This document shows positions 42,249 to 51,444 of a DNA stretch of 64,000 nucleotides, piece by piece. Position numbers and translations under genes: made by a program. The notes beneath the pieces are model-generated. The model was given only the letters and a program-made list of their open reading frames with translations, was not told where the DNA came from and ran no database searches. Every line of letters starts with the position of its first letter. Position 1 is the stretch's first letter. Where the stretch lies: NCBI RefSeq assembly GCF_029167645.1, contig NZ_CP119147.1:6776501-6840500 (forward strand), read 5' to 3'. Source of the DNA: Streptomyces sp. AM 2-1-1. GTDB taxonomy: Bacteria; Actinomycetota; Actinomycetes; Streptomycetales; Streptomycetaceae.

Positions 42249-43219
42249 CCCAGGCCACCCTTGCCCCGCCCGCACCGAGTCCACTGGCCCGCCTGCGCGA
42301 CCCCGCCTGGTACCAGGAGTACGGCGTCTACGCGGCCGTCGGCGTGCTGCTGCTCTTCAACGCACTCTTCACCGACCACTTCATGACGACCGACAACCTG
42401 CGTACGCAGCTCGTCCAGGTCGCCCCGATCGTCATCGTCGCCCTGGGCATGGCCCTGGTCATCGGCACCGAGGGCGTCGACCTGTCCGTCGGCTCCACCA
42501 TGGCGCTGGCGGCCGCCCTCCTGCCCCTCTACCTCGGATACGGACTGGTCCCGGCACTCGGCATCGCCCTGCTGGCCGGCGCGGTCGTCGGCGCGGTCAA
42601 CGGATCGCTGGTCTCCCTCGTCGGACTCCAGCCCATCGTCGCCACCCTCGCGCTCTTCGTCGGCGGCCGGGGACTCGCCCTGGTGATCGCGGACGGCCAG
42701 CTCAAGCAGATCGTCAACCCCGACCTGCTCGCGCTCGGCACCGACTCCCTCCTCGGCGTCCCGCTGGTCGTGCTCATCGCCGCGGTCCTCGCCGTGGCCG
42801 TCGCCTTCCTGGTCCGGCGCACCACCTTCGGCCGCCAGATCGTGGCCGTCGGCGGCAACCGCACCGCCGCAGGACTCGCCGGACTGCCCGTCAAGCGCGT
42901 CCTCATCGGCGTTTACATGCTCTGCGGCGTGCTGGCCGCACTGGCCGGCGTGCTCGCCACGGCCCGGCTCACCGCCAGCGACCCGTCCTCGCTCGGCACC
43001 CTGATGGAGCTCTCCGCCATCACCGCCGTCGTCGTCGGAGGAACCCCGCTCACCGGCGGCTCCGTCCGCGTGCTCGGCACCGTCGCCGGGGCCCTGTTGA
43101 TGCAGCTCCTGCGCGCCACCCTCGTCAAGCACGACCTGCCCGACTCCACCGCCCAGATCGCCCAGGCTGCCATCATCATCGCCGCCGTCTACGTCGCCCG
43201 GGAGCGCCGGTCCCGATGA
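42245..43219 (+). CDS. Sugar ABC transporter permease 1
   Basis: A 324-aa inner-membrane protein of the BPD_transp_2 (RbsC/YtfT) family with eight to ten membrane segments. It has the family coupling text GMALVIGTEGVDLSVGSTMA and the later TAVVVGGTPLTGGSVRVLGT. It pairs with the second permease to form the channel. Overlaps of 4 nt (ATGA) on both sides tie it to its neighbours. Confidence 0.93.
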   Translation: MTQATLAPPAPSPLARLRDPAWYQEYGVYAAVGVLLLFNALFTDHFMTTDNLRTQLVQVAPIVIVALGMALVIGTEGVDLSVGSTMALAAALLPLYLGYGLVPALGIALLAGAVVGAVNGSLVSLVGLQPIVATLALFVGGRGLALVIADGQLKQIVNPDLLALGTDSLLGVPLVVLIAAVLAVAVAFLVRRTTFGRQIVAVGGNRTAAGLAGLPVKRVLIGVYMLCGVLAALAGVLATARLTASDPSSLGTLMELSAITAVVVGGTPLTGGSVRVLGTVAGALLMQLLRATLVKHDLPDSTAQIAQAAIIIAAVYVARERRSR

Positions 43220-44280
43220 ACGAAACCTCCTCCGCCCCCGTGGCCCGGTCCGCGGCCCCGCACCCCGCCCCCGCTCCGGTCAAGGCCCCCGCGCCCCGTC
43301 CGCGGGACACCGCCGGGCGGCCCACCACCGGACAGCGCGTCGCCGACCTCCTCCAGCGCCAGGGCGTCCTCGTCGTCCTGCTCGCGGTGATCGTGGTCGC
43401 CTCCTTCATCTACCCGACCTTCCACAGCCTGGACAACGCCCGCGGCGTGACCGTGCAGGCGTCCTTCCTCGCCGTGGTCGCCCTCGGTATGACCATGGTC
43501 ATCATCACCGGCGGCATCGACCTCTCCGTCGGCTCCGTCTTCGCGCTCGGCGGCGTACTCGCCGCATGGGCCTCGCAGTACGGGTTCCTGCCCGCGCTCC
43601 TCGTACCGCTCGTGGTCTGCTCCGCGATCGGCCTGCTCAACGGATTCCTCATCGCCCGCGCCGGGATGGCCCCCTTCATCGTCACCCTGGCCACCCTGCT
43701 CGGCGCCCGCGGCCTGCTGCTCGCCCTGACCGACGAGGGCGGCACCACCTACCTCGTACCGAAGGACTCGGCCTTCGCCGGTCTGGGACAGGGCGACGTC
43801 TGGGGCTTCGGCTACCCGTTGCTGATCGCCCTCGTCCTCTTCGGCATCGGCGGACTCGTCCTCCAGCGCACCTCGTTCGGACAGTCGATCTTCGCCGTCG
43901 GCGGAAGCAGCGACGCCGCGACCCTGATGGGTCTGCCCGTCGCCCGGACGAAGATCCTCGTCTACACGTTCAGCGGGCTGCTCGCCGGCCTCGCCGGCGC
44001 GCTGAACGCGGCCCGGCTCACCTCCGGCGTCACCATCGTGGGCGTGGGCATGGAACTCGACGCGATCTCCGCCGTCGTGATCGGCGGAACCCTCCTCGTC
44101 GGGGGCGCCGGATCGATCAGCGGCACCCTCTGGGGCGTGCTGCTGCTCGCCGTCATCCAGAACCTGATCAACCAGATCGGCACCCTCAACTCCTCCTACC
44201 AGTCGGTGGTCAGCGGCGGCTTCCTTATCGTTGTCGTGGTGGCGCAGCGCTATCTGGCGCGCAACCGCAGAACAACGTGA
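43216..44280 (+). CDS. Sugar ABC transporter permease 2
   Basis: A 354-aa BPD_transp_2 permease with a Pro-rich cytoplasmic N-terminus of about 45 residues. The motif GMTMVIITGGIDLSVGSVFA and the later SAVVIGGTLLVGGAGSISGT match the first permease in type. Two different permeases in one operon is the YtfT/YjfF arrangement, which supports a furanose-type sugar (galactofuranose or arabinose) as substrate. Confidence 0.93.
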   Translation: MNETSSAPVARSAAPHPAPAPVKAPAPRPRDTAGRPTTGQRVADLLQRQGVLVVLLAVIVVASFIYPTFHSLDNARGVTVQASFLAVVALGMTMVIITGGIDLSVGSVFALGGVLAAWASQYGFLPALLVPLVVCSAIGLLNGFLIARAGMAPFIVTLATLLGARGLLLALTDEGGTTYLVPKDSAFAGLGQGDVWGFGYPLLIALVLFGIGGLVLQRTSFGQSIFAVGGSSDAATLMGLPVARTKILVYTFSGLLAGLAGALNAARLTSGVTIVGVGMELDAISAVVIGGTLLVGGAGSISGTLWGVLLLAVIQNLINQIGTLNSSYQSVVSGGFLIVVVVAQRYLARNRRTT

Positions 44281-44484
44281 GCGGAGCCGTGTCCCCCGGG
44301 GCCTCCCGTTCGGAGCATGCCGGGCCCGCGTACCCCGGTGCCGCACCTCGCGGCGTTGCCGTCGGACGCCGACGTTCCGCGTCGGTTCCTTCCTCCGCCC
44401 CGCGACGCACGGCACCGGAGCCCGCTCCGCGGTCCAGCCTGATCCAGACGAAAGACCCCTAGCCGAACCGAGTGAAGGAGTGCC

Positions 44485-45513
44485 GTGGGCGTCAGCCTCA
44501 AGGACGTCGCGCAGCGGGCGGGCGTGTCCATCAAGACCGTGTCCAACGTGGTCAACAACTACCAGCACGTCACCCCGAAGATGCGGGCCAAGGTGCAGCA
44601 GGCGATCGACGAGCTCGGCTACCGGCCGAACCTCACCGCCCGCCACCTGCGCAAGGGCCGTACGGGCATCATCGCGCTGGCGGTCCCCGAGTTCGGCAAC
44701 CCGTACTTCGCCGAACTCGCCGGAGCCGTCGTCGACGCCGCCGCCCGGCACGACTACACCGTGCTGGTCGACCACACGGCAGGGCTCCGGGAGAAAGAGC
44801 TGCTGGTCAGCCAGGGGTTCAGGTCGCACGTGATCGACGGGCTCATCATGAGCCCGATCCATCTGGAGACCGAGGACCTGATGGCCCGCGAGGAGACCGC
44901 GCCACTGGTCCTGCTGGGGGAGCGGGAGTACGAGGCGCCGTACGACCACATCGCCATCGACAACGTGGCCGCCGCCCGCACCGCGGTACGCCACCTCCTC
45001 GACCACGGACACCGCAGGATCGCCTTCCTCGGCTCCCGTACCGGACGGGAACGCCAACCCGCCCACCTGCGCCTGCGCGGCTGGCGCGAGGAGCTCGCGG
45101 CCGCGGGGGTCGAGCCGGACGAGTCGCTGGTCGTCGTCACCGACGGATACGGGCGTGAGGACGGGGCGACCGCGATGGCGTCCCTCCTCGACCGGGGTGA
45201 GCGGCCCGACGCGGTCTTCGCCTACAACGACCTGATCGCGATCGGTGCCATGCGCACCGTCACCGCGCGCGGGCTGGCCGTCCCGGACGACATCGCCTTC
45301 GTCGGCTTCGACGACATCGAGGAAAGCAGGTACGGCACCACCACCCTCACCACCATCGCGCCCGACAAGGAGGCCATCGCGCGCCTCGCCGTGGACAGCC
45401 TCGTCGAGCGTCTCGCGGGCTCACCGGTGGCCGAACCGCGCCGCCCGCGCCCCGGATACCGGCTCGTCGTCCGCGAGTCGACGGCCCCCCGGCAGCCCCG
45501 GCCGGCCGGCTGA
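44485..45513 (+). CDS. LacI-family transcriptional regulator
   Basis: A 342-aa repressor. The N-terminal helix-turn-helix SLKDVAQRAGVSIKTVSNVV is followed by the hinge ELGYRPNLTARHLRKGRTG and a periplasmic-binding-protein-like effector domain (IAFLGSRTGRERQPAHLRLR, FVGFDDIEESRYGTTTLTTI). It follows the transporter by about 200 bp on the same strand and most likely controls it through the dyad near 39163-39178. The inducer would be the transported sugar. The GTG start at 44485 has GAAGGAG 5 nt upstream. Confidence 0.94.
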   Translation: MGVSLKDVAQRAGVSIKTVSNVVNNYQHVTPKMRAKVQQAIDELGYRPNLTARHLRKGRTGIIALAVPEFGNPYFAELAGAVVDAAARHDYTVLVDHTAGLREKELLVSQGFRSHVIDGLIMSPIHLETEDLMAREETAPLVLLGEREYEAPYDHIAIDNVAAARTAVRHLLDHGHRRIAFLGSRTGRERQPAHLRLRGWREELAAAGVEPDESLVVVTDGYGREDGATAMASLLDRGERPDAVFAYNDLIAIGAMRTVTARGLAVPDDIAFVGFDDIEESRYGTTTLTTIAPDKEAIARLAVDSLVERLAGSPVAEPRRPRPGYRLVVRESTAPRQPRPAG

Positions 45514-45686
45514 CCGGGGCCGCCCGGCCTCCGCGCGCCGGGGCTCCCCGCCCCGGCCGCTCCGGTCGCCCGCCGGCCCCGGCCCGCGCGGCCCCCACCC
45601 GTCCACGACGGCCGTCGGCCGCCGTCCCTCCGGCCGACCGCTGCGCCACCCGTACCGGCCGGCCGCTTTCCACCAAGGAAACGCCG

Positions 45687-46763
45687 ATGCCCCGCCCCAC
45701 CGCGCACCGCACTCCTTTCGGCTCCGCTCCCGAAGACGCCGAGGCAGACCTCTGGACGCTGGATTCCGGCACCGGAGTGCGGGCCGAAGTCCTCACCTAC
45801 GGAGGGATCCTGCACCGCCTGTCCGTGCCGGACGTCCGCGGCAGGAGCAGACAGATCGTCAGATCGCTCCCGGCGATGGACGACTACGCGAAGGACCACC
45901 CCTACTTCGGTGCGCTCGTGGGCCGTTACGCCAACCGGATCGCGCACGGCAGCTTCACGCTCGACGGCACCACCCACCGGATCCCCCTCAACGACCGCGG
46001 CCACGCGCTGCACGGCGGTCCCGAGGGCTTCCACACGAGAGTCTGGGCGGCCACCGCCCAGGAGGGTGACACCGCCGCCTCCGTCACCCTGCGCCTGCAC
46101 AGCCCCGACGGCGACATGGGCTTCCCCGGAGCCCTGGACGTCTGCGCCACGTACGCCCTCGACGCCTCGGGCACCTTCTCGCTCGACTGCACGGCCGCCA
46201 CCGACCGGGCGACGGTCGTCAACCTCACCCAGCACGCCTACTTCAACCTCGGCGACGACGCCGACATCCTCGGCCACACCCTGGAGGTCGACGCCGACCA
46301 CTACCTCCCCGTGGACCCCGAGGGCATCCCGGAGGGCGACCCGGCCGAGGTGCGCGGCACCCCGTTCGACCTCAGGGAACCGCGCGTCCTGCGCGAGCGC
46401 TTCGCCCTCCCGAACGAGCAGCTCGCCGCCGCCGGCGGGTACGACCACTGCTGGGTGCTGCGCGACTCGGCCCCCGGCCGACTGCGCCGCGCCGCCCGGC
46501 TCACCGCGCCCGACGCGTCCCGGGTGATGGAGGTGTGGACCACCGAACCGGGCATCCAGGTCTACTCGGGCAACCTGCTGGACGGCACCTTCACCGACGG
46601 CGAGGGCCGCGTCCACGACCGCCACGGCGCGGTCTGCCTGGAGACCCAGCACCTGCCGGACTCGCCCAACCGCCCCGGCTACCCGAGCACGGTGCTGCGC
46701 CCCGGCCGGACACTCCGCACCCGCACGGAGTGGCGCTTCCCGCACCTGAGGGCCCCCCACTGA
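45687..46763 (+). CDS. Aldose 1-epimerase (mutarotase)
   Basis: A 358-aa GalM-type enzyme that interconverts alpha and beta anomers of free sugars. Catalytic residues are clear: His183 in NLTQHAYFNL and Glu319 in CLETQHLPDSPN. FGALVGRYANRIAHGSF is typical. It closes the transporter/regulator gene set, which fits a sugar imported in one anomeric form. The ATG at 45687 has AAGGAAA upstream. There is no signal peptide. Confidence 0.93.
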   Translation: MPRPTAHRTPFGSAPEDAEADLWTLDSGTGVRAEVLTYGGILHRLSVPDVRGRSRQIVRSLPAMDDYAKDHPYFGALVGRYANRIAHGSFTLDGTTHRIPLNDRGHALHGGPEGFHTRVWAATAQEGDTAASVTLRLHSPDGDMGFPGALDVCATYALDASGTFSLDCTAATDRATVVNLTQHAYFNLGDDADILGHTLEVDADHYLPVDPEGIPEGDPAEVRGTPFDLREPRVLRERFALPNEQLAAAGGYDHCWVLRDSAPGRLRRAARLTAPDASRVMEVWTTEPGIQVYSGNLLDGTFTDGEGRVHDRHGAVCLETQHLPDSPNRPGYPSTVLRPGRTLRTRTEWRFPHLRAPH

Positions 46764-46791
46764 GGACCGGCGCCGCGCACCGCACGCGTGG

Positions 46792-46835
46792 GAGCGCCGG
46801 TGCGGGCCCCCGACGAAGGGGCCGCACCGGCGCTC
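46792..46835. terminator. Hairpin between the mutarotase and amylase genes
   Basis: Left arm GAGCGCCGGTGCGGGCCCC (from 46792) pairs with GGGGCCGCACCGGCGCTC (46818-46835) with a single bulged G. It lies between two convergent stop codons and can serve both. Confidence 0.8.
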
Positions 46836-46851
46836 ACCGGCAGGGCGGGTG

Positions 46852-49800
46852 CTACTTCAGGTACGGACCGGCGGTGCCGATCTTGCCCGGGGCCGCGTTC
46901 CTGCCGCCCAGGCCGAGCACGTACACCCGGAGGTTGCCCTTGCCCGGCGCGGCCACCGTGAGGGTGCCGTTGGTGACGGTCCGGACGTCCCCGGTCACCG
47001 CGTCCTCGTAGGTACCGTTCGGGATCCCGGTGTACGAGGCGCCGCCGGTCACCGTCACCAGGGCGAAGGAGTCGACCCCGCTCGCCGCGTCCGTGTACCG
47101 GCGCTTGTACGCCATCGAACCGCTGATGCCGTCGGTGGAGTACTGGCCCATCTGGAGCGCCGGGACCGCGCGCCGGATCTGGTTGAGCCGCTGCACGTGC
47201 TTGACCAGCGGCTGCGCGAGGGTGTCCGCCACCGCGCCGCTCGCCGAGGAGACCTTGCCGAAGTCCGAGGCCGTCACGTCACCGGCGACGCGGTCGCCGA
47301 AGTACGCCCGCCCGGTGGTCGCCAGCGGGCAGCTGGGCCCGCAGTCGATCTTCTTCCCCGCCTGGAACTCGACCTCGGAGCCGTAGTACAGGGTCGGGAT
47401 GCCGCGGAACGTCCACATCAGGGCCATGTTCTCCGCCCAGGCGTCCGTGCCGCCCGCGTACCGCTCGCTGCTCTTGTTGGGCCCGTAGTCGTGGCTGTCG
47501 ACGTAGACGACGTTGTAGGTGGCGTCGTTGTAACTGTCGTCGGAGTCCTTGCCGTTGCCGTAGGCGTTGTTGGCGTCACCGAAGTTCATGTGCATCCGCA
47601 TGTCGATGACGTTCATCCCGGAGAACCGGCTGTGGTCCGGCGCGTGGTAGCTGTTCCCCTTCAGGAAGGCGTTGTCGGAGACGGGCTGCTGTCCGGTGCC
47701 CAATTGCTCCTCGTAGGTGTACATCTCCAGCGAGGCGGCGGCGTCGTCCGCGCTGTAGTCCTTGCGCTCCTTCCAGGTGAAGAACTGCGCGGAGTGGTTG
47801 ACCGAACCCCGGTTCCACTTGTCGTTGACGAAGGCACCGACCTCTCCGAAGACGAAGAAGTTCTTCGCCGCCTCGGCACCGAACCGCGAGGTGACCCGTT
47901 CCTGGATCGCGGGCAGGAAGCGGCGGTTCCAGGTGGTGCGCGGGATGTGGACGGCGGTGTCGACCCGGAAGCCGTCCACGCCCATGTCGATGTACTTGTC
48001 GTAGGCGCCGATCAGGTAGTTCTGCACCGGGGCGCTCTCGGTGTCGAAGTCCGCCAGGTCCTCGTGGAGCCAGCAGCTGCGGGAGTCCTCGCCCTCCCAG
48101 TTGCCGATCCAGCAGTTGTGGTAGTACGCCTTCGGGAACATGCCCGACGTGGCGTTCGGCCACTGGCAGTTGTAGACCTTGTACCCCTCGGCGGACGTAC
48201 CGCCGGTGGGCTTGCCCCAGTTGAGACAGGTGTTGCCGGCCGGCTCGGCGGTCGACCACAGGTCGCCGTTGTAGTAGGACTTGCCGGACTTCGTCTCGAC
48301 GGTCAGTCCGTCGTAGTCGAAGCCCTCGCTCTTCTCGTCGTAGTACCAGCTCCACTGGGAGTCCCGCACGCCGTAGACCGTGGGGGTGAACAGTCCCTTG
48401 GCGCCCCAGCGCGAGGAGTGGTTGTAGACGACGTCCTGGTAGATCTTCATCCCCTTGGCGTGCGCCGCGTTGATGAGGTCCTGGTACGAGGCGCCGGCGG
48501 ACTCCAGACGCGGATCGACCTTGTAGAAGTCGTATCCGTGGTAGCCGTGGTAGTCGTAGTCCGACCGGTTGAGCACCACCGGGGTGATCCAGATGGCGGA
48601 GAAGCCGAGGCCCTTGATGTAGTCGAGCTTCTTCACCAGGCCCTTGAAGTCACCCCGGAACATGGGGTCGTTGTTGGCCGCGTTGCCGGACTTCACGTCC
48701 TGGCTGCCGCCCCGGTCGTTGGTGGTGTCACCGTCGTTGAAGCGGGCGGTGAGGACGAAGTAGATCGGGTCCTTGCGCGGGTCGGTGCCGAGCGGCTGCC
48801 CCGAGGCGGCCGCCGGGGGCCTGGCGCCGGTGGTGGCGGTCGCCGCCGCCGAGGCCGCCGAGACGTTGCCCGCCGCGTCCACCGCCCTGACGGTGTAGCT
48901 GTACGCGGTCCGCTCCTCCAGACCGGTGTCGGAGAACACGGTGGAGCCGGTGTCCGTGACCAGGCTCCCCTTTGTCCCGCCGGTACGGGTGACCTGGTAC
49001 TTCGTCACCCCCACGTCATCCCTGGACGGTTCCCAGGAGAGGACGACCGAGACGCCGTCGGCGGCGGCGGCCGCCTTGGTGGGGGCGGTGGGGGCGGTGG
49101 TGTCGGGGACCACCGCGGCGCACGGATCGGCCGCACCGGAGATGACCTTGTGGTCCTTCACCGTCGTGCGCCCGCCGACGAGCGCGTAGTTGGCCCCGTT
49201 GTTGTTGTCCCAGACGCCGTTGCCGTTGTTGAACGTGGCGTTGAGCCCGGTGGCCGTACCGAGGTCGACGGTCCGCCGGACCCATCCGGTGCAGGCCGCC
49301 TCCATGCCCACACCGGGGGCGGTGGTCCACGCGCCGCCCACGGGCTGGTAGTGGACGTTGACGGTGGTCCAGCCGACCGTGGCGGTGGAGTAGTAGACCT
49401 GGGCGCTGTTCGTCCCGGTGGGGGAGGGGCTCGGGGTCGTCCCGGTGTCCGCGCACGGGTCGCTGTGGGCCACGACGCCGTCCTTGACCGTGACGTTGCC
49501 GGTGCCCAGCGCGTAGTTGTTGCCCGAGTTGTTGTCCCAGACGCCTTGGCCGTTGTTGAAAGTGGCGGCCAGGCCGGCGGCCGTCCCGAGCGGCACGGTG
49601 AGCTTCACCCAGTCCGTACATGCGGCGGTCATCGCCGTACCCGGCACGTTCGTCCACGAACCGCCGTCGGGCGCCCAGTGGAGTTTGTAGGCGGACCAGT
49701 TCTTGGTCTTCGTCCAGTAGAAGACGGTCGCCGAGTTCTCGGAGGCGGCGACCGGTGCCGCGGCCACCTCTTGCGTCTTCGGTATCGCGGTGAGCAGGCT

Positions 49801-49869
49801 CAGCAGCGCGGCTGCCGTCGCGGCCGCCGCCACGGGGCGTCTCAGCAGCCGAAAGGGGGAGCGTTTCAT
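46852..49869 (-). CDS. Secreted alpha-amylase: CBM25-CBM25-Fn3-GH13
   Basis: A 1005-aa starch-degrading enzyme. Signal peptide about residues 1-39. Two starch-binding CBM25 modules follow, each with (V/A)xVYY or VFYW, NVPG or TAPG and FNNGxGVWDNN(N/S)G. Then comes an Fn3 domain (APTKAAAAADGVSVVLSWEP). The GH13 barrel holds all conserved regions: DVVYNHSS, the nucleophile in DGFRVDTAVH, the acid/base in FVFGEVG and the stabiliser in YVDSHDYGP. A C-terminal beta domain ends the protein. Start ATG 49869 (49872 also possible) follows GGAGAC. Upstream repeats suggest maltose and glucose control. Confidence 0.94.
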   Translation of the reverse strand: MKRSPFRLLRRPVAAAATAAALLSLLTAIPKTQEVAAAPVAASENSATVFYWTKTKNWSAYKLHWAPDGGSWTNVPGTAMTAACTDWVKLTVPLGTAAGLAATFNNGQGVWDNNSGNNYALGTGNVTVKDGVVAHSDPCADTGTTPSPSPTGTNSAQVYYSTATVGWTTVNVHYQPVGGAWTTAPGVGMEAACTGWVRRTVDLGTATGLNATFNNGNGVWDNNNGANYALVGGRTTVKDHKVISGAADPCAAVVPDTTAPTAPTKAAAAADGVSVVLSWEPSRDDVGVTKYQVTRTGGTKGSLVTDTGSTVFSDTGLEERTAYSYTVRAVDAAGNVSAASAAATATTGARPPAAASGQPLGTDPRKDPIYFVLTARFNDGDTTNDRGGSQDVKSGNAANNDPMFRGDFKGLVKKLDYIKGLGFSAIWITPVVLNRSDYDYHGYHGYDFYKVDPRLESAGASYQDLINAAHAKGMKIYQDVVYNHSSRWGAKGLFTPTVYGVRDSQWSWYYDEKSEGFDYDGLTVETKSGKSYYNGDLWSTAEPAGNTCLNWGKPTGGTSAEGYKVYNCQWPNATSGMFPKAYYHNCWIGNWEGEDSRSCWLHEDLADFDTESAPVQNYLIGAYDKYIDMGVDGFRVDTAVHIPRTTWNRRFLPAIQERVTSRFGAEAAKNFFVFGEVGAFVNDKWNRGSVNHSAQFFTWKERKDYSADDAAASLEMYTYEEQLGTGQQPVSDNAFLKGNSYHAPDHSRFSGMNVIDMRMHMNFGDANNAYGNGKDSDDSYNDATYNVVYVDSHDYGPNKSSERYAGGTDAWAENMALMWTFRGIPTLYYGSEVEFQAGKKIDCGPSCPLATTGRAYFGDRVAGDVTASDFGKVSSASGAVADTLAQPLVKHVQRLNQIRRAVPALQMGQYSTDGISGSMAYKRRYTDAASGVDSFALVTVTGGASYTGIPNGTYEDAVTGDVRTVTNGTLTVAAPGKGNLRVYVLGLGGRNAAPGKIGTAGPYLK

Positions 49870-50000
49870 CATGTCTCCAGGGGGAGGCCGCGGCGGGTGA
49901 GGCCACGGCTGCCGACAACGCCGGGTCCCCGTAGGGAAACCGGTCGAGATCCCGCCGGAGAACCCGGACGCGCCTCGGGGTTCGGGCGAGCGGAAGAGCA

Positions 50001-50043
50001 TCTGACAGCAACCGCTGTCAGAATCTTGCTGCAATCTCTTGCG
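50001..50043 (-). promoter_or_regulatory. Amylase leader: inverted repeat plus MalR/Reg1-like element
   Basis: TCTGACAGC (50001-50009) and GCTGTCAGA (50014-50022) form a perfect 9-bp inverted repeat around AACC. On the minus strand, just upstream of it, is CGCAAGAGATTGCAGCAAG (50042-50024), which carries the repeated GCAAG/TTGCAG words seen in Streptomyces amylase promoters bound by the LacI-family maltose regulator (MalR/Reg1). Both lie between the promoter and the start codon. Confidence 0.6.
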
Positions 50044-50049
50044 ACCAGG

Positions 50050-50078
50050 AAATTACCCGTGCATGTCAGCTTCGTAAA
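50050..50078 (-). promoter_or_regulatory. Candidate amylase promoter
   Basis: On the minus strand -35 TTTACG (50078-50073) and -10 TAATTT (50055-50050) are separated by 17 bp. Transcription would start near 50043, inside the GCAAG-repeat element, so a protein bound there would block it. Confidence 0.5.
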
Positions 50079-50226
50079 GAGTTCTGACAAGGGCGGTGGG
50101 TTCCGGCGTCCGCGACGATGCGCTCCGCGGGCGCACGGCCCCGCGGGGGCGCGCCGCGCGCGGGCGCCTCCGGGGCCGTGCTCCGGCACCTGTCGCCGAT
50201 CCCGCCGCGGACTCCCCGCGCCGGCG

Positions 50227-51444
50227 TCAGTCCGTCAGCAACCCAGCGCCGAGTACGCCGCTCGCGTCCGCGACACCGGGCAGCACGAGGAAGTAGCCGC
50301 CACCCCGGGCGACCGTGAAGTCCGCGAGCCGCTCGCCGTTCAGGCGTCGCTGCACCGCCTCGAACTGCCGCTCGATGTCCTGCTGGTAGCAGCAGAAGTT
50401 CAGTCCCACGTCGAGCGCGCCGTCGGGGGTCAGGCCGCGGTCGAAGTTGTAACTGCGGCGCAGGGGAAGTGAGTCGGCCGTCTCCGGAGTCCGGGGGTTC
50501 GCCCGGCGGATGTGCGAGTCGAAGGAGATCTTCCTTCCGTCCGGGTCCGACCGGTAGTCGGGCACGTCCGTCTCCACGGTGCCGGTCAGCGGCGCGCCGG
50601 TCGCCTTGTTCCGGCCGAAGACGCGCTCCTGCTCGGTGACCGGCAACCGGTCCCACGCCTCGGCCCGCAGCCGGGTCATCCGCAGGACCTGGTAGCAACC
50701 GCCCCGTGCCCAGGCGGGCGTGCCGGCGCGCGTCCCCAGCCACAGCACCCGGTCCATCTCCCGCTCGGAGGAGGTGTCCGGGCGGGAGATGCCGTCCTTG
50801 AACCCGACGATGCTGCGCGGCGCGCCGCTCGGCCGGGGCGGGTTGAGGAACCCGTCGCTCCGCCACCGCACACTCGCCAGCCCCCGCAACTCCCTCTTCA
50901 GGTCCACCATCGCGTCCAGGACGGCGTCGGGGTGCTCCGCGCAGATCTGTACCGAGAGGTCGCCGTGGCAGGCCTCGGGGTCGAGGTCGTCGCCCGGGAA
51001 CGCCGGCATGGTCCGCAGCCCCGCGGGCCGGTGGGACCGGAGGCCGAAGCGCTCGTCGAAGAGGGACGCCCCCACCCCCACCGTGACGGTGAGACGGTCG
51101 TCCGGCCCGCCCCGCGGCGACCCCGCGGTGAGGACCCTGGCCCGCGCGGTCAGCACCGTCAGCAGACGGGCGAGATCGCCGCGGTCGCTGCCGAGCGCGT
51201 CGAAGGCGGCGAACCCGGCGAACGCCTGCTGCGGCGTCACCACCCCGGCCTGGTGCGCACCGTGGAAGGGCACCCCGCTCCGTCGCTCGGCCCCCGGCGC
51301 CGCGGACGCCCCGCGAACGGGCGCCCCGGACGCGGCCGGCGCGCCCGCCACCGCCCCGGCAAGACCGACGCCCGTCAGCACGAACCCCCGCCGTCCGTGC
51401 GCGGGATTCGTACCGATGGCCGGACGGTCGTCGTTATCTGTCAT
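50227..51444 (-). CDS. Dye-decolourising (DyP-type) haem peroxidase, Tat-exported
   Basis: A 405-aa EfeB/class A-like DyP. The Tat signal is GRRGFVLTGVGLAGAVAG (about residues 17-34). The catalytic GxxDG motif is GFKDG (214-218, Asp217), and the proximal haem ligand is probably His311 in SFDSHIRRANPR, followed by the family text RRSYNFDRGL. DyPs oxidise dyes and lignin-related aromatics with peroxide. EfeB members also act in iron uptake, but no efeU or efeO is adjacent, so a lignin or secondary role is as likely. Confidence 0.93.
   Translation of the reverse strand: MTDNDDRPAIGTNPAHGRRGFVLTGVGLAGAVAGAPAASGAPVRGASAAPGAERRSGVPFHGAHQAGVVTPQQAFAGFAAFDALGSDRGDLARLLTVLTARARVLTAGSPRGGPDDRLTVTVGVGASLFDERFGLRSHRPAGLRTMPAFPGDDLDPEACHGDLSVQICAEHPDAVLDAMVDLKRELRGLASVRWRSDGFLNPPRPSGAPRSIVGFKDGISRPDTSSEREMDRVLWLGTRAGTPAWARGGCYQVLRMTRLRAEAWDRLPVTEQERVFGRNKATGAPLTGTVETDVPDYRSDPDGRKISFDSHIRRANPRTPETADSLPLRRSYNFDRGLTPDGALDVGLNFCCYQQDIERQFEAVQRRLNGERLADFTVARGGGYFLVLPGVADASGVLGAGLLTD

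Larger units (their letters stand above)
49870..50226. other. Amylase promoter region and spacer to the DyP gene
   Basis: About 357 bp. It contains the amylase promoter (50050-50078), a direct-repeat operator candidate (50024-50043) and a strong inverted repeat (50001-50022), all oriented for the leftward amylase gene. The 50080-50226 part is GC-rich, with no terminator that I can define for the leftward peroxidase gene. Confidence 0.55.

Noticed and set aside
46849..50472. 1207-codon plus-strand frame opposite the amylase gene
   Set aside because: No recognisable domain; it mirrors the GH13 gene and runs through its promoter.
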